A stretch of DNA of 64,000 nt from Scoparia ambigualis (lineage: Eukaryota > Arthropoda > Insecta > Lepidoptera > Crambidae): positions 11,141,212 to 11,205,211 of the forward strand of contig OY992507.1 of the NCBI GenBank assembly GCA_963921215.1, read 5' to 3'. Positions 33,270 to 44,339 of this stretch are shown in pieces (the first letter of the stretch is position 1; every line of letters starts with the position of its first letter). A model generated the notes under the pieces. The model was not told the DNA's origin, ran no database searches, and saw nothing but the letters and a program-made list of their open reading frames with translations. Both the position numbers and the translations under genes were made by a program.

Positions 33270-33925
33270 ATTTAGAAAACATCCGTCAGATTCCACTTTC
33301 GTCAGAATCAGTTTTTATAATTTCAGTTCAGTTTCGTCATGAATGACGGATGTGGATAACCTCTAATGACACTTTCGTCGGATTCCACTTTCGTATTAAA
33401 TCGTCAGTTTCTTCTTAGGGAGAAAAGATCCGAATCCGATTAGTGACTGTCATGACCAATAAAACAAAATTTTAAAAATATACTTTAGCGTACATACTTC
33501 ATAAAAATAAAGAGGTGCTTACACCTCACACCTATTACTCTTCACAAAATAATAAAAAGATTGTTCTTTATCAAGAACCTATAAGTCTTTTTCTAGAATG
33601 TTAATAATTAAGGTCAAATACCATAAATAGTCGAGGGCATAGTCTAATGTATGCATGCGGTTTGAGCATCCACGAGATATGTATGTATACAGGGTGTAAT
33701 CGTTAAGTGTGCACAGGCGATTATTCCAAAACTATGAGAGATATCAAAAAAATTAAAACTGATAACGAAAGTACATTATCTAATGAGTAAAATGGCATCA
33801 ATAACTTTTTAAAAAACAAACAAGAAGTATCCAAAATTTTGATATTAAACTGTCCCATACATTTAGTATGAGATTAGTAGAAAGGTTTTAGTTTCCTTGT
33901 TTTAAGTGGACTAGTGTTCATTTTA
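33270..33925. other. no gene; element-like end at 33690
   Basis: CAGGGTGTAATCGTTAAGTG next to TA (33690) looks like a Tc1-type terminus, but no partner end was found. 33320-33420 has a repeated TCCACTTTCGT. Confidence 0.35.
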
Positions 33926-33930
33926 CCTAA

Positions 33931-34330
33931 ATCATATTTTATAATTACGTATGATATGATAATTATGATTTTCAAGTAGATACACGTGTAGATTAATAAG
34001 GTATCTTACCACTTCAAACTAATAATAAACCTTGTTTCAATATCGCATTAATTTGAACTTACTGAAAAGCAACGCATTACAAAAATAACAAAAGAACGAA
34101 TAACAAAAAAGTAACTTTTTGTTATTCGTCCTAAATTCAAAATTTTGATCGCGGGTCGGAATTTAGAATTTAGAACGAATTACAAAAAGTTACTTTTTTT
34201 GGTATTTTTGTAGTGCGTTGCTTTTCAGCCAGTTCAAATTAATGCGATATTTAAACAAGGTTTATTATTAGATTGAAGTGAAACTTGAAAATCATAATTA
34301 TCATATCATACGTAATCATAAAATATGATT
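33931..34330. mobile_element. 400-bp fold-back element
   Basis: Outer ends ATCATATTTTATAATTACGT and complement, with arms of about 160-180 bp meeting around 34140. The inner arms carry GAAAAGCAACGCATTACAAA and complement. Almost the whole element is inverted repeat. Confidence 0.75.
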
Positions 34331-34469
34331 AACCACTCACTCGTGGAAATTTTCAGACACAGAAATTGGCGCAACTGTCAACGTCGAATTTGACAAATCG
34401 AGCATAGACTATGCGATATTTTGCGATCACGATGCATAAAATGTACCACAGAACCGAAATAATCGACCT

Positions 34470-34655
34470 TATTCATACTAATGTAGTCTGTAAGTGTAGT
34501 CGTGATGCTGACGATTCATTACACTGTGGCAATTTAAGTAAAAATGGGAGGGTGGATGAAGAAACAAATACCCGCCCGAGCCGACGACGCCGCGCACCGC
34601 CAGTTCGCTTGTGACCACGGCCGCAGCATCGCGGCCGAAACGTCAAGCAGTAAGT
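34470..34655 (+). mobile_element. Penelope-like 3' region, different family
   Basis: GTGACCACG, stem GGCCGC/GCGGCC around AGCATC, then GAAACGTC, the same architecture as 10206-10240. The upstream reading GGRVDEETNTRPSRRRRAPPV is probably the decayed protein end. Confidence 0.5.
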
Positions 34656-34969
34656 AGATATGTACTTACAAAAAAAAAAAATTAATCGTGTTAGGTCCCG
34701 TTAAAATAGTTTTAATGCAATGCAACGCGATAGTTTAAAGTCTTATCATCTACTTAAGCAAAGAAAATATTAACTGTAATATCTTACTTGACACTGGCTA
34801 AATGTGCTGACCACACGAAGCCATTATTTAAGCACAGAATTTGTGACTTCATTACTTCACAACTAAAGAGCTTAACCTACTTAAATACGTATGGACATAT
34901 ACTTGAATATAAGTCACTTAAAATTAAATTACCTACTAAACTACTTCATACGTGTAAATCGAGCATAAT

Positions 34970-35490
34970 ACCGAGTCGTATGCAAGAAAAGAATATTAGA
35001 CACAGGAATCATACAGGTTACTCTATCTGAACCAACTTCAGAGGCAGCAATGAGGTTGAGTAACCTAGTCACTAGATGGCAACAATGACCCTCGTATATT
35101 TGAGTAATAAGATATTGGTTACTATGGGATTGGCTTATTCTTAAGAATTAAAAATCCCTAAACAAATAAAGAGAAAAAAAATATTATGCAATAAAGAGAA
35201 GTTAACTGGTAAGTCTACCGATAAACTTTTCAGCAACGGTACGAACACGATTTCCAACATAATGAGATCAAAGAACTGTATTGAGTGGATTATTTATATT
35301 TTGCTATATTTAAAGTACCTACTTAAGTAAACTGAAAGTAGCGCTAGAAAACAAACAGGTGCGATCCAAGTCGTGTTAACCCCTTGAGGATCGTAAAACC
35401 AGACACAATTAAAAATAAATTGTTTCGCGACCACCGGCGGTCTTATGATCCTTGACGTATTACAGAGGCAAATCGTCTTTTTCTCAAAAT
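34970..35490. other. no gene
   Basis: AT-rich spacer left of the P-like element. Confidence 0.4.
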
Positions 35491-35501
35491 AACAATTAAA
35501 A

Positions 35502-35977
35502 CTTAGAATAATAACGCTATAGAAACCAAGTTCGCGCGCCTATTTTGAAGCACATTAATTGGAGCCAGAAATGGCACCCTACGCCGGACCGCTCCGTAGT
35601 GTTCAATGTGACAGCGCGCCGAACGTGTCTCGCGAAAACAAAAAAAAAATGACGGTTTGTGCAGTTAAATTGTGTCACAACACATCTGAAAAACAAAAGA
35701 AGACTAACATCACTTTTCACAGGTAAGCTTTCAGTTTTTCATAGTATCTTGTAGTTAATTAGGTTAAAATATAAACGTACTGCAGTGTGATTCTCTAAGT
35801 TAAAGTCTCGGTAGCAGCGGCCTGCGCAGTGCTGTCTCTTTCATATTCATAGAATTGGAAAGAGACAGCAGATCACGGCCATGCGCGCACGTCACGCGTG
35901 AGTGAATCGGTTTAGTGCTTCATTTTTGACAGAGCGCTTGTATGAAGACTATCTTTCTATAGCGTTATTATTCTAAG
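35502..35977 (+). mobile_element. P-element-like miniature transposon, 476 bp
   Basis: Perfect 24-bp terminal inverted repeats beginning CTTAGAATAATAACGCTATA, flanked by an exact 8-bp duplication AATTAAAA (35494-35501, 35978-35985). Contains a THAP-domain first exon and an internal 12-bp inverted repeat (GCTGTCTCTTTC, 35831-35869). Eight-base duplications and a THAP transposase are features of P elements. hAT also makes 8-bp duplications but has no THAP domain of this sort in its transposase. Confidence 0.75.
35649..35722 (+). pseudogene. THAP zinc-finger first exon of a lost transposase
   Basis: ATG-initiated exon MTVCAVKLCHNTSEKQ..ITFHR with the first two zinc ligands of a C2CH THAP finger (Cys4, Cys9) and the FHR block, ending in a perfect donor AG^GTAAGC at codon phase 2. 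THAP is the site-specific DNA-binding domain of P transposase. No second exon remains inside the element, so only the start of the gene survives. Confidence 0.7.
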
Positions 35978-35989
35978 AATTAAAAGTAT

Positions 35990-36235
35990 ATAACCGTGTG
36001 GCGTAGTGGTGAAATAATACTACCACCCCTCTCTTCCCTTGGGTGTCGTAAAAGGCGACTAACGGACTAAAGACCGCATAGAACAACAGCATAGAGCGGC
36101 GATGGGCACACAACCTGTCACGCTGAGCACATGTGCAGTCGCTATTTGGAGAAAAGTGCACTATGGTAGAAGACTGATTTGGCTGTCCTCATTGCCTAGT
36201 CCCTGACTAACCCTTCGGAGATAATAGTCGTGATT
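35990..36235 (+). repeat. repeat X, full length
   Basis: Begins CCGTGTGGCGTAGTGGTGAA and ends CTTCGGAGATAATAGTCGTG. Best 5' end of the family, with an A-box-like TGGCGTAGTGG. Confidence 0.8.
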
Positions 36236-36474
36236 ATATTATGTAGTTATTATGTTATTAAAAATAATTAAGTGAATAACCTATTTCACAAAATTTCCAT
36301 ACAGATTGTTATACTTATTGCTATTATTATTATTATCATATTAAGTTTTCCTGACACCAATAGCTCCACTAAAAGAAAAATCATAAGTTTCCAAATAACT
36401 TATTTACATTTTACTCCCACGTATACAATGACATCAACTTTACTACCAAATAGCTTATTGTCCTCGGCGACGAA

Positions 36475-37000
36475 TCGACCTATATCCCCTTCCGTGACTG
36501 ATGCCATTCAGTTCTATTTTTAGGTCACCGCTTAGACGGTTAACATTGAACTTGTCATGCTCGAGTAGATGAACCTCCCCGCGGGGTTTTAAGGTGTGTT
36601 ACCATTAAGCGAGGTTAACTTGACACAAAATTCTTGTAGCTTCATAAGACTCGCTAACATTTATTCAATTTAGGCTACAATAATTGAGTGCTTGTTAATG
36701 TCGCTACGCCATCGAACGTTAGTGTATAGGGCGTAAGACTTTGTACTGAGAAGAACCGAAAAAACTCAGCAAGGGCATTTTCCTTCTACCTTTCTTTTAC
36801 AGCGACAAATAACAATTAGAAAATACCTTTCCCGTCATAGATATAGTAAAATCTAGGCCCGAGACATTTACAATCGAAGGGTCATTAAAAAGCCGTGACT
36901 ATTAACATTTAGTTCTGCATTTGGGTCACCCCTTAACATTGAATTTGTCATGCTCGACGTGCATGAATCTCCCCGTGGGGTTTGACGCTTTGTTACCGCA
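36475..37000. repeat. two copies of repeat Y flanking repeat Z
   Basis: Y (GGTTAACATTGAACTTGTCATG with CTCCCCGCGGGGTTT) occurs at 36475-36600 and 36885-37000, and again at 37820-37960. Between the first two lies repeat Z (36655-36870, TTTATTCAATTTAGGC and AGAAGAACCGAAAAAACTC). No gene. Confidence 0.6.
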
Positions 37001-37004
37001 CGTT

Positions 37005-37525
37005 GGCTTGATAATATTCTCATCCACTCAGGTATTCATCACTTATACGCTTGTAATCAATATACAACGTGCTCTTTTTGATTTAGGGAAAACTGAGGTA
37101 GTAAGTCAGAACGCCTAATTAATGACATGGGAAAAATATTATTCCGATTATTGCATTGTGAATATCGTGCCCGCCCACAAAACGGACACAGTCACATCCC
37201 TAGTTGAGTGAAACACGTCTTGTTCTGATGTTTACTACAACTACAGGCGTATTTTTTAATAAGAATAAACTACTTCGCAACGTAGTAAAGGAAACACTGA
37301 GAGCACAAGGTGTCAAATTTACCTTAGAATAATTAATATCTCCAGCATTATGCGATTATCAGAAAATAGAATACTTTCTTAGGTCAAAACCATCCTTTTA
37401 AGGTGAGGAATCGTTGTTTAAAATTTCCCTAAATCAAAATGAGCACTCTGTAGATTCAATATCGATTACAGATAGATGATCGGGGTGAATGCGAATAGCG
37501 CATTAATAACAATCTTTATAAAAGG
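37005..37525. other. no gene
   Basis: AT-rich, no recognised element. Confidence 0.4.
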
Positions 37526-37529
37526 CAAT

Positions 37530-37960
37530 AATAGAGCCGTGTCGCGTACCGGCTCATTAAAAGAATACTACACCCCCTCTCTTCCCTTGGGTGTCGTAAA
37601 AGGAAACTAACGGACTAAAGACTGCACAAACATTCCTCCGCATAGAGCGGCGATGGGCTCACCATCTGTCACGCTGAGCACACGTACAGTTGCTATTGTG
37701 AAACGTGGACTATGGCAGAGAACTGCTTCTGTGGTCCTCATTGCCTAGTCCCTGACTAACCCTTCGGGGATAATAGTCGTGATTATAATAATTATGTATG
37801 TATGTAGTTATACGTTATTTAAAAAGCCGTGATTACTGTTGAGTTCTCCATTTAGATCACCGGTTAACATTGTACTTGCCATGTTCGATTTGAATAATCT
37901 CCCCCGCGAGGTTTGACTCTGGCACTGCTGTTGCCGCTTATTGCGTTAGTTTGATAAATT
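37530..37960 (+). repeat. repeat X followed by repeat Y
   Basis: X at 37530-37795 (CTTGGGTGTCGTAAAAGG to CTTCGGGGATAATAGTCGTG), then AAAAAGCCGTGA and Y. The X-to-Y order also occurs at 35990-36600, hinting at a composite or segmental duplication. Confidence 0.65.
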
Positions 37961-38097
37961 GGAATTATCTTTTGGTCGTACACTTATTCAATATCGATTA
38001 CTAGCAGATTACTAGTAATAAAATCATTGTAGCTTTCTTCTATGTAGTGGTAAAAATGTGTAGTAAATATTAAAATGGAATGTCTTTCCTATTTTAC

Positions 38098-38345
38098 CGT
38101 AACCGTGTTGCGTAAGGCGGTGAATAAATACTACCACCACCTTTCTTTCCTGTGGTGTCGAAAAAGGCGACTAACGGATTAAAGACTGCACATACATCCA
38201 ACAGCATAGAGCGGCGATGGGCTTAACACCTGTCACGCTGAGCACGTGTGCAGTCGCTTTTGGAGAAGAAGGGTATGGCAGAGGACTGCTTTTGCGGTCC
38301 TCATTCCCTAGTCTCGTGACTAACCCTTCGGGGATCGTCGTTATT
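38098..38345 (+). repeat. repeat X
   Basis: CCGTGTTGCGTAAGGCGGTGAA to CTTCGGGGATCG. Immediately precedes the mariner at 38358. Confidence 0.75.
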
Positions 38346-38357
38346 ATTATGTGTGTA

Positions 38358-39340
38358 CATTCTGTCAAAAAAGTTTCAGGAACGGATGATTTATTTAAGA
38401 TTCCTAATTAAATTTTTTGTTTTTCTTTTGTTGTTAGATTGGCACAACTGGCGCGTTATCCATTTTGGCGCGGAGTTTGCGTTGCATCTGTTATTTAGAT
38501 TTTCATAATGGATAAAAACATCGAACAAAGAGTTTGTCTTAAATTTAACGTCGCCAATGGAATTTTGGTGTTCGGAGTCACTGAAAATGTTACAGAAGGT
38601 TTACGGTGAAACATGTGCTTATGAGTGGTACAAAGCGTTCAAAAGTGATCGAGATGTGATGGAAGATTTACTTCGCTCTGCTAAGCCATCAACGTCTTCA
38701 ACTGAAGTTAACATCGCAAAAATAAAAGAAATGGTGACTAAAAATCCTCATTCAAGTTTGAGAGAGATAGCCGCTGAACTTTCTGTGTCTCACGATTTGG
38801 TCCGTACCATTTTAAATAATTACTTGGGTATGAAACATGTTGCCGCTCGGCTAGTCCCAAACTACCTGAATTTTCTCCAAAAACTCAATCGCTTAGAGTC
38901 GCTGAGGACATGCTAGAACGAGTCAATTCCGACCCAACATTCATGCAACGCATTGTTACTGGTGACGAGAATTGGGTTTACGAGTTTGACATGCAAACTA
39001 GTCAACAAGCTTTGGAGTGGCGCATTCCGACTGAACCGAAACCTAAAAATCCACGCCAAAGTCGATCAAAAGTCAAAGTCATGTTGACTGTTTTCTTTGA
39101 CTATCGCGGTGTTGTGCACTCGGAATTCTTGCCAGAAGGTCAAACGGTAAATAAAAAATATTATTTGAGCGTTATTCGGCGTTTAAGAGAGCAAATTCGA
39201 CGAAAAAGTCCAAGTTTGTGGAAAGAAAATTCTAGGATTTTGCACCACGATAATGCGCCTTCGCACAATGCCATCATTGTGAACGAACTCTTGACCAAAA
39301 ACTCAACAAATACCATCGAGCAACCATCTTATTCAAGTAA
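38358..39340 (+). mobile_element. mariner family 2, 3'-truncated copy
   Basis: Left end CATTCTGTCAAAAAAGTTTC next to TA (38356-38357), the same terminus as the copy at 61198. The right part is lost: at 39316-39360 the coding sequence turns back on itself (ATCGAGCAACCATCTTATTC followed by its near complement), so the copy ends in a small hairpin. Confidence 0.8.
38508..39340 (+). pseudogene. mariner family 2 transposase, broken
   Basis: Starts MDKNIEQRVCLKF (38508). A one-base insertion near 38563 shifts the frame to the ESLKMLQKVYG helix, followed by FKSDRDVMEDLLRS, the VNIAKIKEMV linker, REIAAELSVSHD helix-turn-helix, a second shift near 38885, then ITGDEN-type IVTGDENWVYEFDM and HHDNAPSHNA. 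The third Asp (expected in DFFLF) is missing because of the truncation. Compared with 61390-62546 it lacks about five codons near 38612. Inactive. Confidence 0.85.
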
Positions 39341-39344
39341 GATA

Positions 39345-39645
39345 GTTGCTCGATGGAGGTGAGATTGTGAGGTTCCACTAGCCGCGTTGATGAATGACTA
39401 AGATATGGCGCGGTACCCTGAGCAGGAAGGCAGGGCAGTCTTCGATGATCGTTCACTTCCTTTCGAAGAAGCGTGGGGTACTGACTGTCACTGTCTGATC
39501 GGTTTTTTATAATTTTATAATACATTTTACATCAATGTATTTTAACTTGATATCTTTATCCGAACAAGTTATATTTTTGTCAGTTTATTTCGTCGCGACT
39601 TCCTCGCTCGAAACCTCTCAGTCGTAAGTCGTAATACGTTACGAC
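39345..39645. other. no gene
   Basis: Unassigned sequence between the mariner and a Helitron-like element. Confidence 0.4.
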
Positions 39646-39652
39646 GATAAAT

Positions 39653-39888
39653 CAATCAATATACCTAAATGAAATTCAATTGCCAAGAATTTCGCCTTTC
39701 GCCTTCGCGCATAACTTAAGAACGGCTGGTTACCATAAGGATTGTCCATGGCACCTATGGCTAATTCTTTTTTTTGTTGTGTTATTGTCATGATAAGATT
39801 TGTATATATTTTTTTATATTACGGACGGGATACGTGGTTGTCACACAGAAGTAGTCACGAGCACGAGCACGAGCAAGTCACCAGCTAG
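39653..39888 (+). mobile_element. Helitron-like element
   Basis: Contains TAAGAACGGCTGG, ATTCTTTTTTTTGTTGTGTT and ends CACCAGCTAG before T, matching the 9419-9593 type. The left end is uncertain. Confidence 0.55.
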
Positions 39889-39889
39889 T

Positions 39890-40480
39890 TTAGAATGCAA
39901 TAGAATAGGGAATTCTTTATTGTTTACACCAATGACGTCAATAAGTGCCTGTAAAAGTCACTAAAGGTTTATACTGAATAAAGACTTTGGCTTTACACGA
40001 TAAAAAAGTAAAATAAGTACAATTTAATAAAAATAGCTTAACAAGTTTACCATAAAGCAACGCGATAATATATTAGTACCTAAATTGTCAAAAAAAGCGT
40101 TTGTTTACTTACGACGATTGATCACTTAAGTTTTTAATACTTAGTGATTTATTTATTTAGTCTATCCAGCCTAAATATTTATCAGAGTTGGGCAATTTGG
40201 ACACCTTCAAAAAGATCTTCCGCAAACAAAGACTTAGAAGATCTGAATGCCAAGCGTAAAGAGCTCAAGCCTTAGAGCCGTGCTACCTCTATTAATTACA
40301 ATTACTACGGAGGAGCCATCATTCATCCTGCTATAACATGACCACAACGACTGCACAATTTTCAGCAAGATTGGCTCAGACAGCTTGGCAAGCACACGAG
40401 AAAGCTAGGCGCGACTTTTGAAACCAGTGACAATAGTTTTTTAATTATCCTGTTTTAATATGTATTAATATCATCATCAA
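39890..40480. other. no gene
   Basis: AT-rich, no recognised element. Confidence 0.4.
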
Positions 40481-40483
40481 AAT

Positions 40484-40745
40484 CGGCCTCAGACTTCATA
40501 ATAAATGGTCGAAACTTAATATACAAATATGCAGACGAAACTACGTCCCTCCTGTAAACATATACAAAAAATTGAGCAATTACCTATAGATCTGTCAATC
40601 TTGCTACAAAAATGTATAAAATTATTATGATATTGAAATGTAACGACATGCCGAATGTCACCGCTTGGTGAGTAATCGGGATTTTAATCAAGTACGTACA
40701 GTTTATTTATTGATATTAAGTTTCGACCATTTATTATCAAGTCTG
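40484..40745. repeat. inverted pair of RTE-like LINE scraps
   Basis: AATAAATGGTCGAAACTTAAT (40499 onward) and its exact complement (ending 40737) are separated by about 190 bp. The left copy reads FIINGRNLIYKYADETTSLL, resembling the INGR..RYADDT active-site block of RTE reverse transcriptases, the right copy the same region on the other strand. Confidence 0.5.
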
Positions 40746-40749
40746 TGCT

Positions 40750-41340
40750 CCGTCTAGTCGCTATTGTTTCAGTCGGAACATTTTCCATGCAAATGTCTAG
40801 AATGTTGTTACCATGCATTTCACTTTTTAAAGACTAAGAATTTCGTGTACTTGTCTACTTAACACTTAATACTCACTTCATACTGTTTTTTTCTTTTTAC
40901 TTCTCAAGCAGTGTAGGCAGCTTAATCTAATTGTAAATAAGTTTTTTTTAAATAAAATAGAAAGATAAACTATTGTTTAGCACGTACAATACTTTGTACC
41001 ACCGATCGGTACATTATTAAAAATATAGCTGATAAGACAACTACAGTCTGTATAAAAAAACAACAAGCAGTATCGTTAAAAATACAATCTTTTAGTTATT
41101 TACTTAATCTTTAAGGTCATACTTCAGGAACTCGGCATCAAGCGGCGTCTTTTGCTCTATCGTTTAGGCTGGTAAGTATTATAAATTAAGAGTTGATGGT
41201 AAGGTCTTAGGTTAAAGCGGCCGTGGATAGTGTGAAGTGCTGGGAAGGCGGTCGCAAAAAAGAATGGCGACGAATTGTGATGCGGGTCACTACCACTGAA
41301 GTGAGGACCACGACCACTCTGCCAAGGGTGTAGCGACAAA
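40750..41340. other. no gene
   Basis: AT-rich. 41150-41340 is GC-richer with a CCACTCTGCCAAGGGTGTAG block of unknown origin. Confidence 0.4.
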
Positions 41341-41344
41341 GAAG

Positions 41345-42985
41345 ATTATTCAATTCAAATTCAAAAATTCAAAATTGTTTATTTCTTCAACATACAGGGT
41401 TTTTTTTAAATTAGGTTGGGACTGTCTAGTAAGTATTCTATAATACCTGTAACAGGCAGCCCCGCTCTTTCTTAGCACTTACATACATAACAAGAAATAA
41501 ACTCCAAGTACAAAATATATTATAGTGTGTGTGTGTGTGTGTGTATGAGTGTGAGTGCGTGTGTGTATGTGAGTGTGTCGGGATGCGTGTGCGTGTGTGT
41601 GTGTGTGTGTGTAAATGACTACATTACTGTTAAGAATACTAATATTGAATACTGAAAAAATATAAAATAAGTTATCAACACAAATTATTATATTAAAAGA
41701 GACTCGGTTTCTTCATATGTCAATGTTGTAATCCATTCAGTTAGTGTGCTTTTACATTCGTAGTAAGTTTTAGAGAAAATATTAAAAAAAATATTTATTT
41801 TATTATATAATGTGGCTGATCTAAAGTTGTATTGTGTACTAGCAGTTACTGTTCTAGTCATAGGGACTTGTAAAATTTTTGTATTTCTCCTTTTTAGATT
41901 TCTATTTGCATCGTAGGACAACGTTTTATGTGTTTTGAGAATAATGTGCAATATATATAATATTCGTACTGATAGCAAATTACACAATTTATATAATTCA
42001 ATAGTGGGAAACAGTCGTTTTTGAAAATACATAATTTTTAACAAACTTCTTTGTGCTCGCTCTACAAACAAGAAACGAGTTTTAAGCGCTCCCCCCCCCC
42101 ATACAGGGATACAGTATGTTATTACAGATTGTACCAGTGCAATATATATATCGTTCAAAAGATTTTTATTCGATGCAGGGACTTGTCGCGTGGTTAAAGG
42201 GACAGTATGTCTCAAAGATTTAAATATCCACATAAACTTTCTTATCCTTGCAGAGATCATTTCAATGTGAGGATACCAGGATAGGTTTTGATCAACAATT
42301 ATACCTAGGTACTTAGTATGGTTTACTTTAGTTATTTTTGGACAGTTGCAATCATTTATGTTATGACATGTGTGGATTATGATGTTAAAGTCTTGTTTAG
42401 GTTGTGAATTATTATACAGGCTGAAGCAAATATAATTGGTTTTATTAGTGTTTAATGGTAAGAGATTATTATTCAACCAATCGGCCACCCAAGACATTCC
42501 ACATTCAGCGTTGTCTTTTACTACGCCCCAAGATTGTCCAGAAAAAAATATTGCAGTGTCATCAGCATATGATAAAATTTTGGATTTTAGGAGTTTCATA
42601 TTACACAGATCATTCATATAGATTAAAAACAGCGTAGGGCCTAAGACACTCCTTGAGGAACACCACAGGTTACTTCAACCTCATCTCTCTGACACTGATC
42701 CAGTTTAACCTTCTGTTTTCTATTGATCAAACAATCTGTAAATATAGAAAGTTGTTTGTCTCTTAATCAGATTTTTCCAGTTTTTGCACAAGGATGGGGA
42801 GAGAAACGGTATCGAAAGTTTTTTCAGGTCTATAAAAACTGTAAGACATTTATCTCCTTTATCAAGATGTTCCGTTATTTGTGATGTAAGAGATGTTACA
42901 GCATCCTCAGTAGATATTCCTTGTCTAAAACCAAATTGAGACTCTGATAATATATCAAAAGTATTCAAATAATTTGTTATTTTTT
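41345..42985 (-). pseudogene. CR1/Jockey-like LINE, 3' half with reverse transcriptase
   Basis: Minus strand, read right to left: ILSESQFGFRQGISTEDAV and TVFIDLKK (motif with the first catalytic Asp, followed by a small deletion), the CGVPQGSVLGP-type block with a one-base loss near 42650 that shifts frame, then the 309-codon frame 41688-42617 with ILSYADDTAIFF (catalytic YADD intact), NKTNYICF, HTKYLGIIVD and ITYCIPVWGG. It ends in a 3' UTR with a TG microsatellite and a TTTTGAATTTTTGAATTTGA tail at 41345-41375. The 5' end abuts the tail of the next LINE. Confidence 0.85.
41523..41612. repeat. (TG)n microsatellite in LINE 3' UTR
   Basis: Two TG runs separated by degenerate TG-rich sequence. 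Confidence 0.9.
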
Positions 42986-44335
42986 TATTTTATTTATTTA
43001 TTTATTTATCAACAAAAATATAATTACAATATTGGTTAGTAGTATCTTAAAGCCTATGTTAGGTTTGTCTAGATACTAAGTTCTCAATATAATATTAAAT
43101 TTGTTTACGCTATATATATTAAGTAAATAATAAGTAACTGATTTAGAAATATAGCAATAATATATGAAGGTAACAGAAAATAAAAGGTAATACATTTGTA
43201 AAGCGAACGCGCTCAGCGATGCAGAAATGACGGCCGGCGTTGCACAGCGTCACTGCGTGCGCGCGTGTATACAGAAACAACTTACGTGTGCGTGCCAACG
43301 CGCACAGGATGCTCCGTTAAAACTGGCGCTTCAAACTTTTAACTATGCTACAATGTTGTAACATAGTGGTTTTTAATAAGTTTTTTAATATTTTGTTCGT
43401 TTATTTTATCTTTAATATCATTAGGCAATTTATTAATAAGGTGGGGTATTAAATATTTTGATGTTCTTTTACCATATTCGTTATGAAATTTTGGAGTTAA
43501 TAGTTTTTTATTAGTAATGCTTCTAGTTGTTTTTATATATTTTACTGGAATTTTAATGTCTTCGTTAAAATACTGTTCAAGAAGCAGGACACATTTGACT
43601 TTAGTATGTATAGGTAGAACACCACAGTACTTAAAAAGTCCCGTAGCGTCTTCTGAATATTTGTTTTTTATTTTCGGGGAAACTAATAATTTAAGAATCC
43701 TAAGTTGAATATTGTAAATCTGATCCAAATATGTTTTATAAGTACGGCCGTAGCTACTTAGACCATAAGATAATACACGGTCTACTAATGCATGATACAT
43801 TTGTAACAGAATATCAAAAGGCACTTTACACTTAATAATGTAAAATTTTGCCATTATTGCCCTCAGTTTGCCGCATACTTTATCGACATGTTTAGCCCAA
43901 TTGAACCTATTGTCTATAACTAGCCCAAGGTATGTATGGTCGGTAACTTGCTCGATCTCGAGGCAGTTGTTAGTACAGGGTGTAGATGTAGAAGCGTGGA
44001 GGCAATCAGGACTATGGGCTACAACTTTGACACTCTCATTGCCTTGATAACGGTTTTGGCTAGAACGGACGTGAATAAGTTTAGTTTTATCAGCGTTAAG
44101 CGTTAAGTGTGTTAATCTAGTGTTTAATAATTTTTCAAAAATTTTGGACAAGACCGGCAAAACTGAAATAGGCCTATAATTATTCATGTTACCTCTATCC
44201 CCACTCTTGTGAACTGGAGTAATTACCGATTGTTTTAATGATATTGGAAAAGTACCCGTTTTAAAACACAGATTAGCTAGATAGGTGTTATTGATCGCGA
44301 CTTTTTTATCCTTCCTTAATAATTCCTAAAAAAGT
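42986..44335 (-). pseudogene. second CR1/Jockey-like LINE with catalytic core deleted
   Basis: From 44335 down: SVITPVHKSGDRGNMNNYRP, ISVLPVLSKIFEKLLNTRL, then directly LNADKTKLIHV, HTYLGLVIDNRFNWAKHVDK and VLSYGLSSYGR to the stop at 43348. About 200 residues containing motifs A to C (including YADD) are missing, yet the reading frame stays open across the joint (279 codons). A GC-rich insert is at 43205-43320, and the 3' tail is GATAAATAAATAAATAAATA. It cannot encode an active enzyme. Confidence 0.85.
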
Positions 44336-44339
44336 TTGG

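Larger units (their letters stand above)
32838..34964. mobile_element. TIR pair of the GCCGTTTACAC family, 2.1 kb apart
   Basis: GATTTACACGTATTAGGTAG (32842) pairs with the complement of CTACTTCATACGTGTAAATC (34938), and similarity continues through AGTTTAGTAG and ATTTTAAGTGA. May be one element filled by later insertions (repeat W at 33058, a fold-back at 33931, a Penelope piece at 34470) or two solo ends. Confidence 0.4.
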
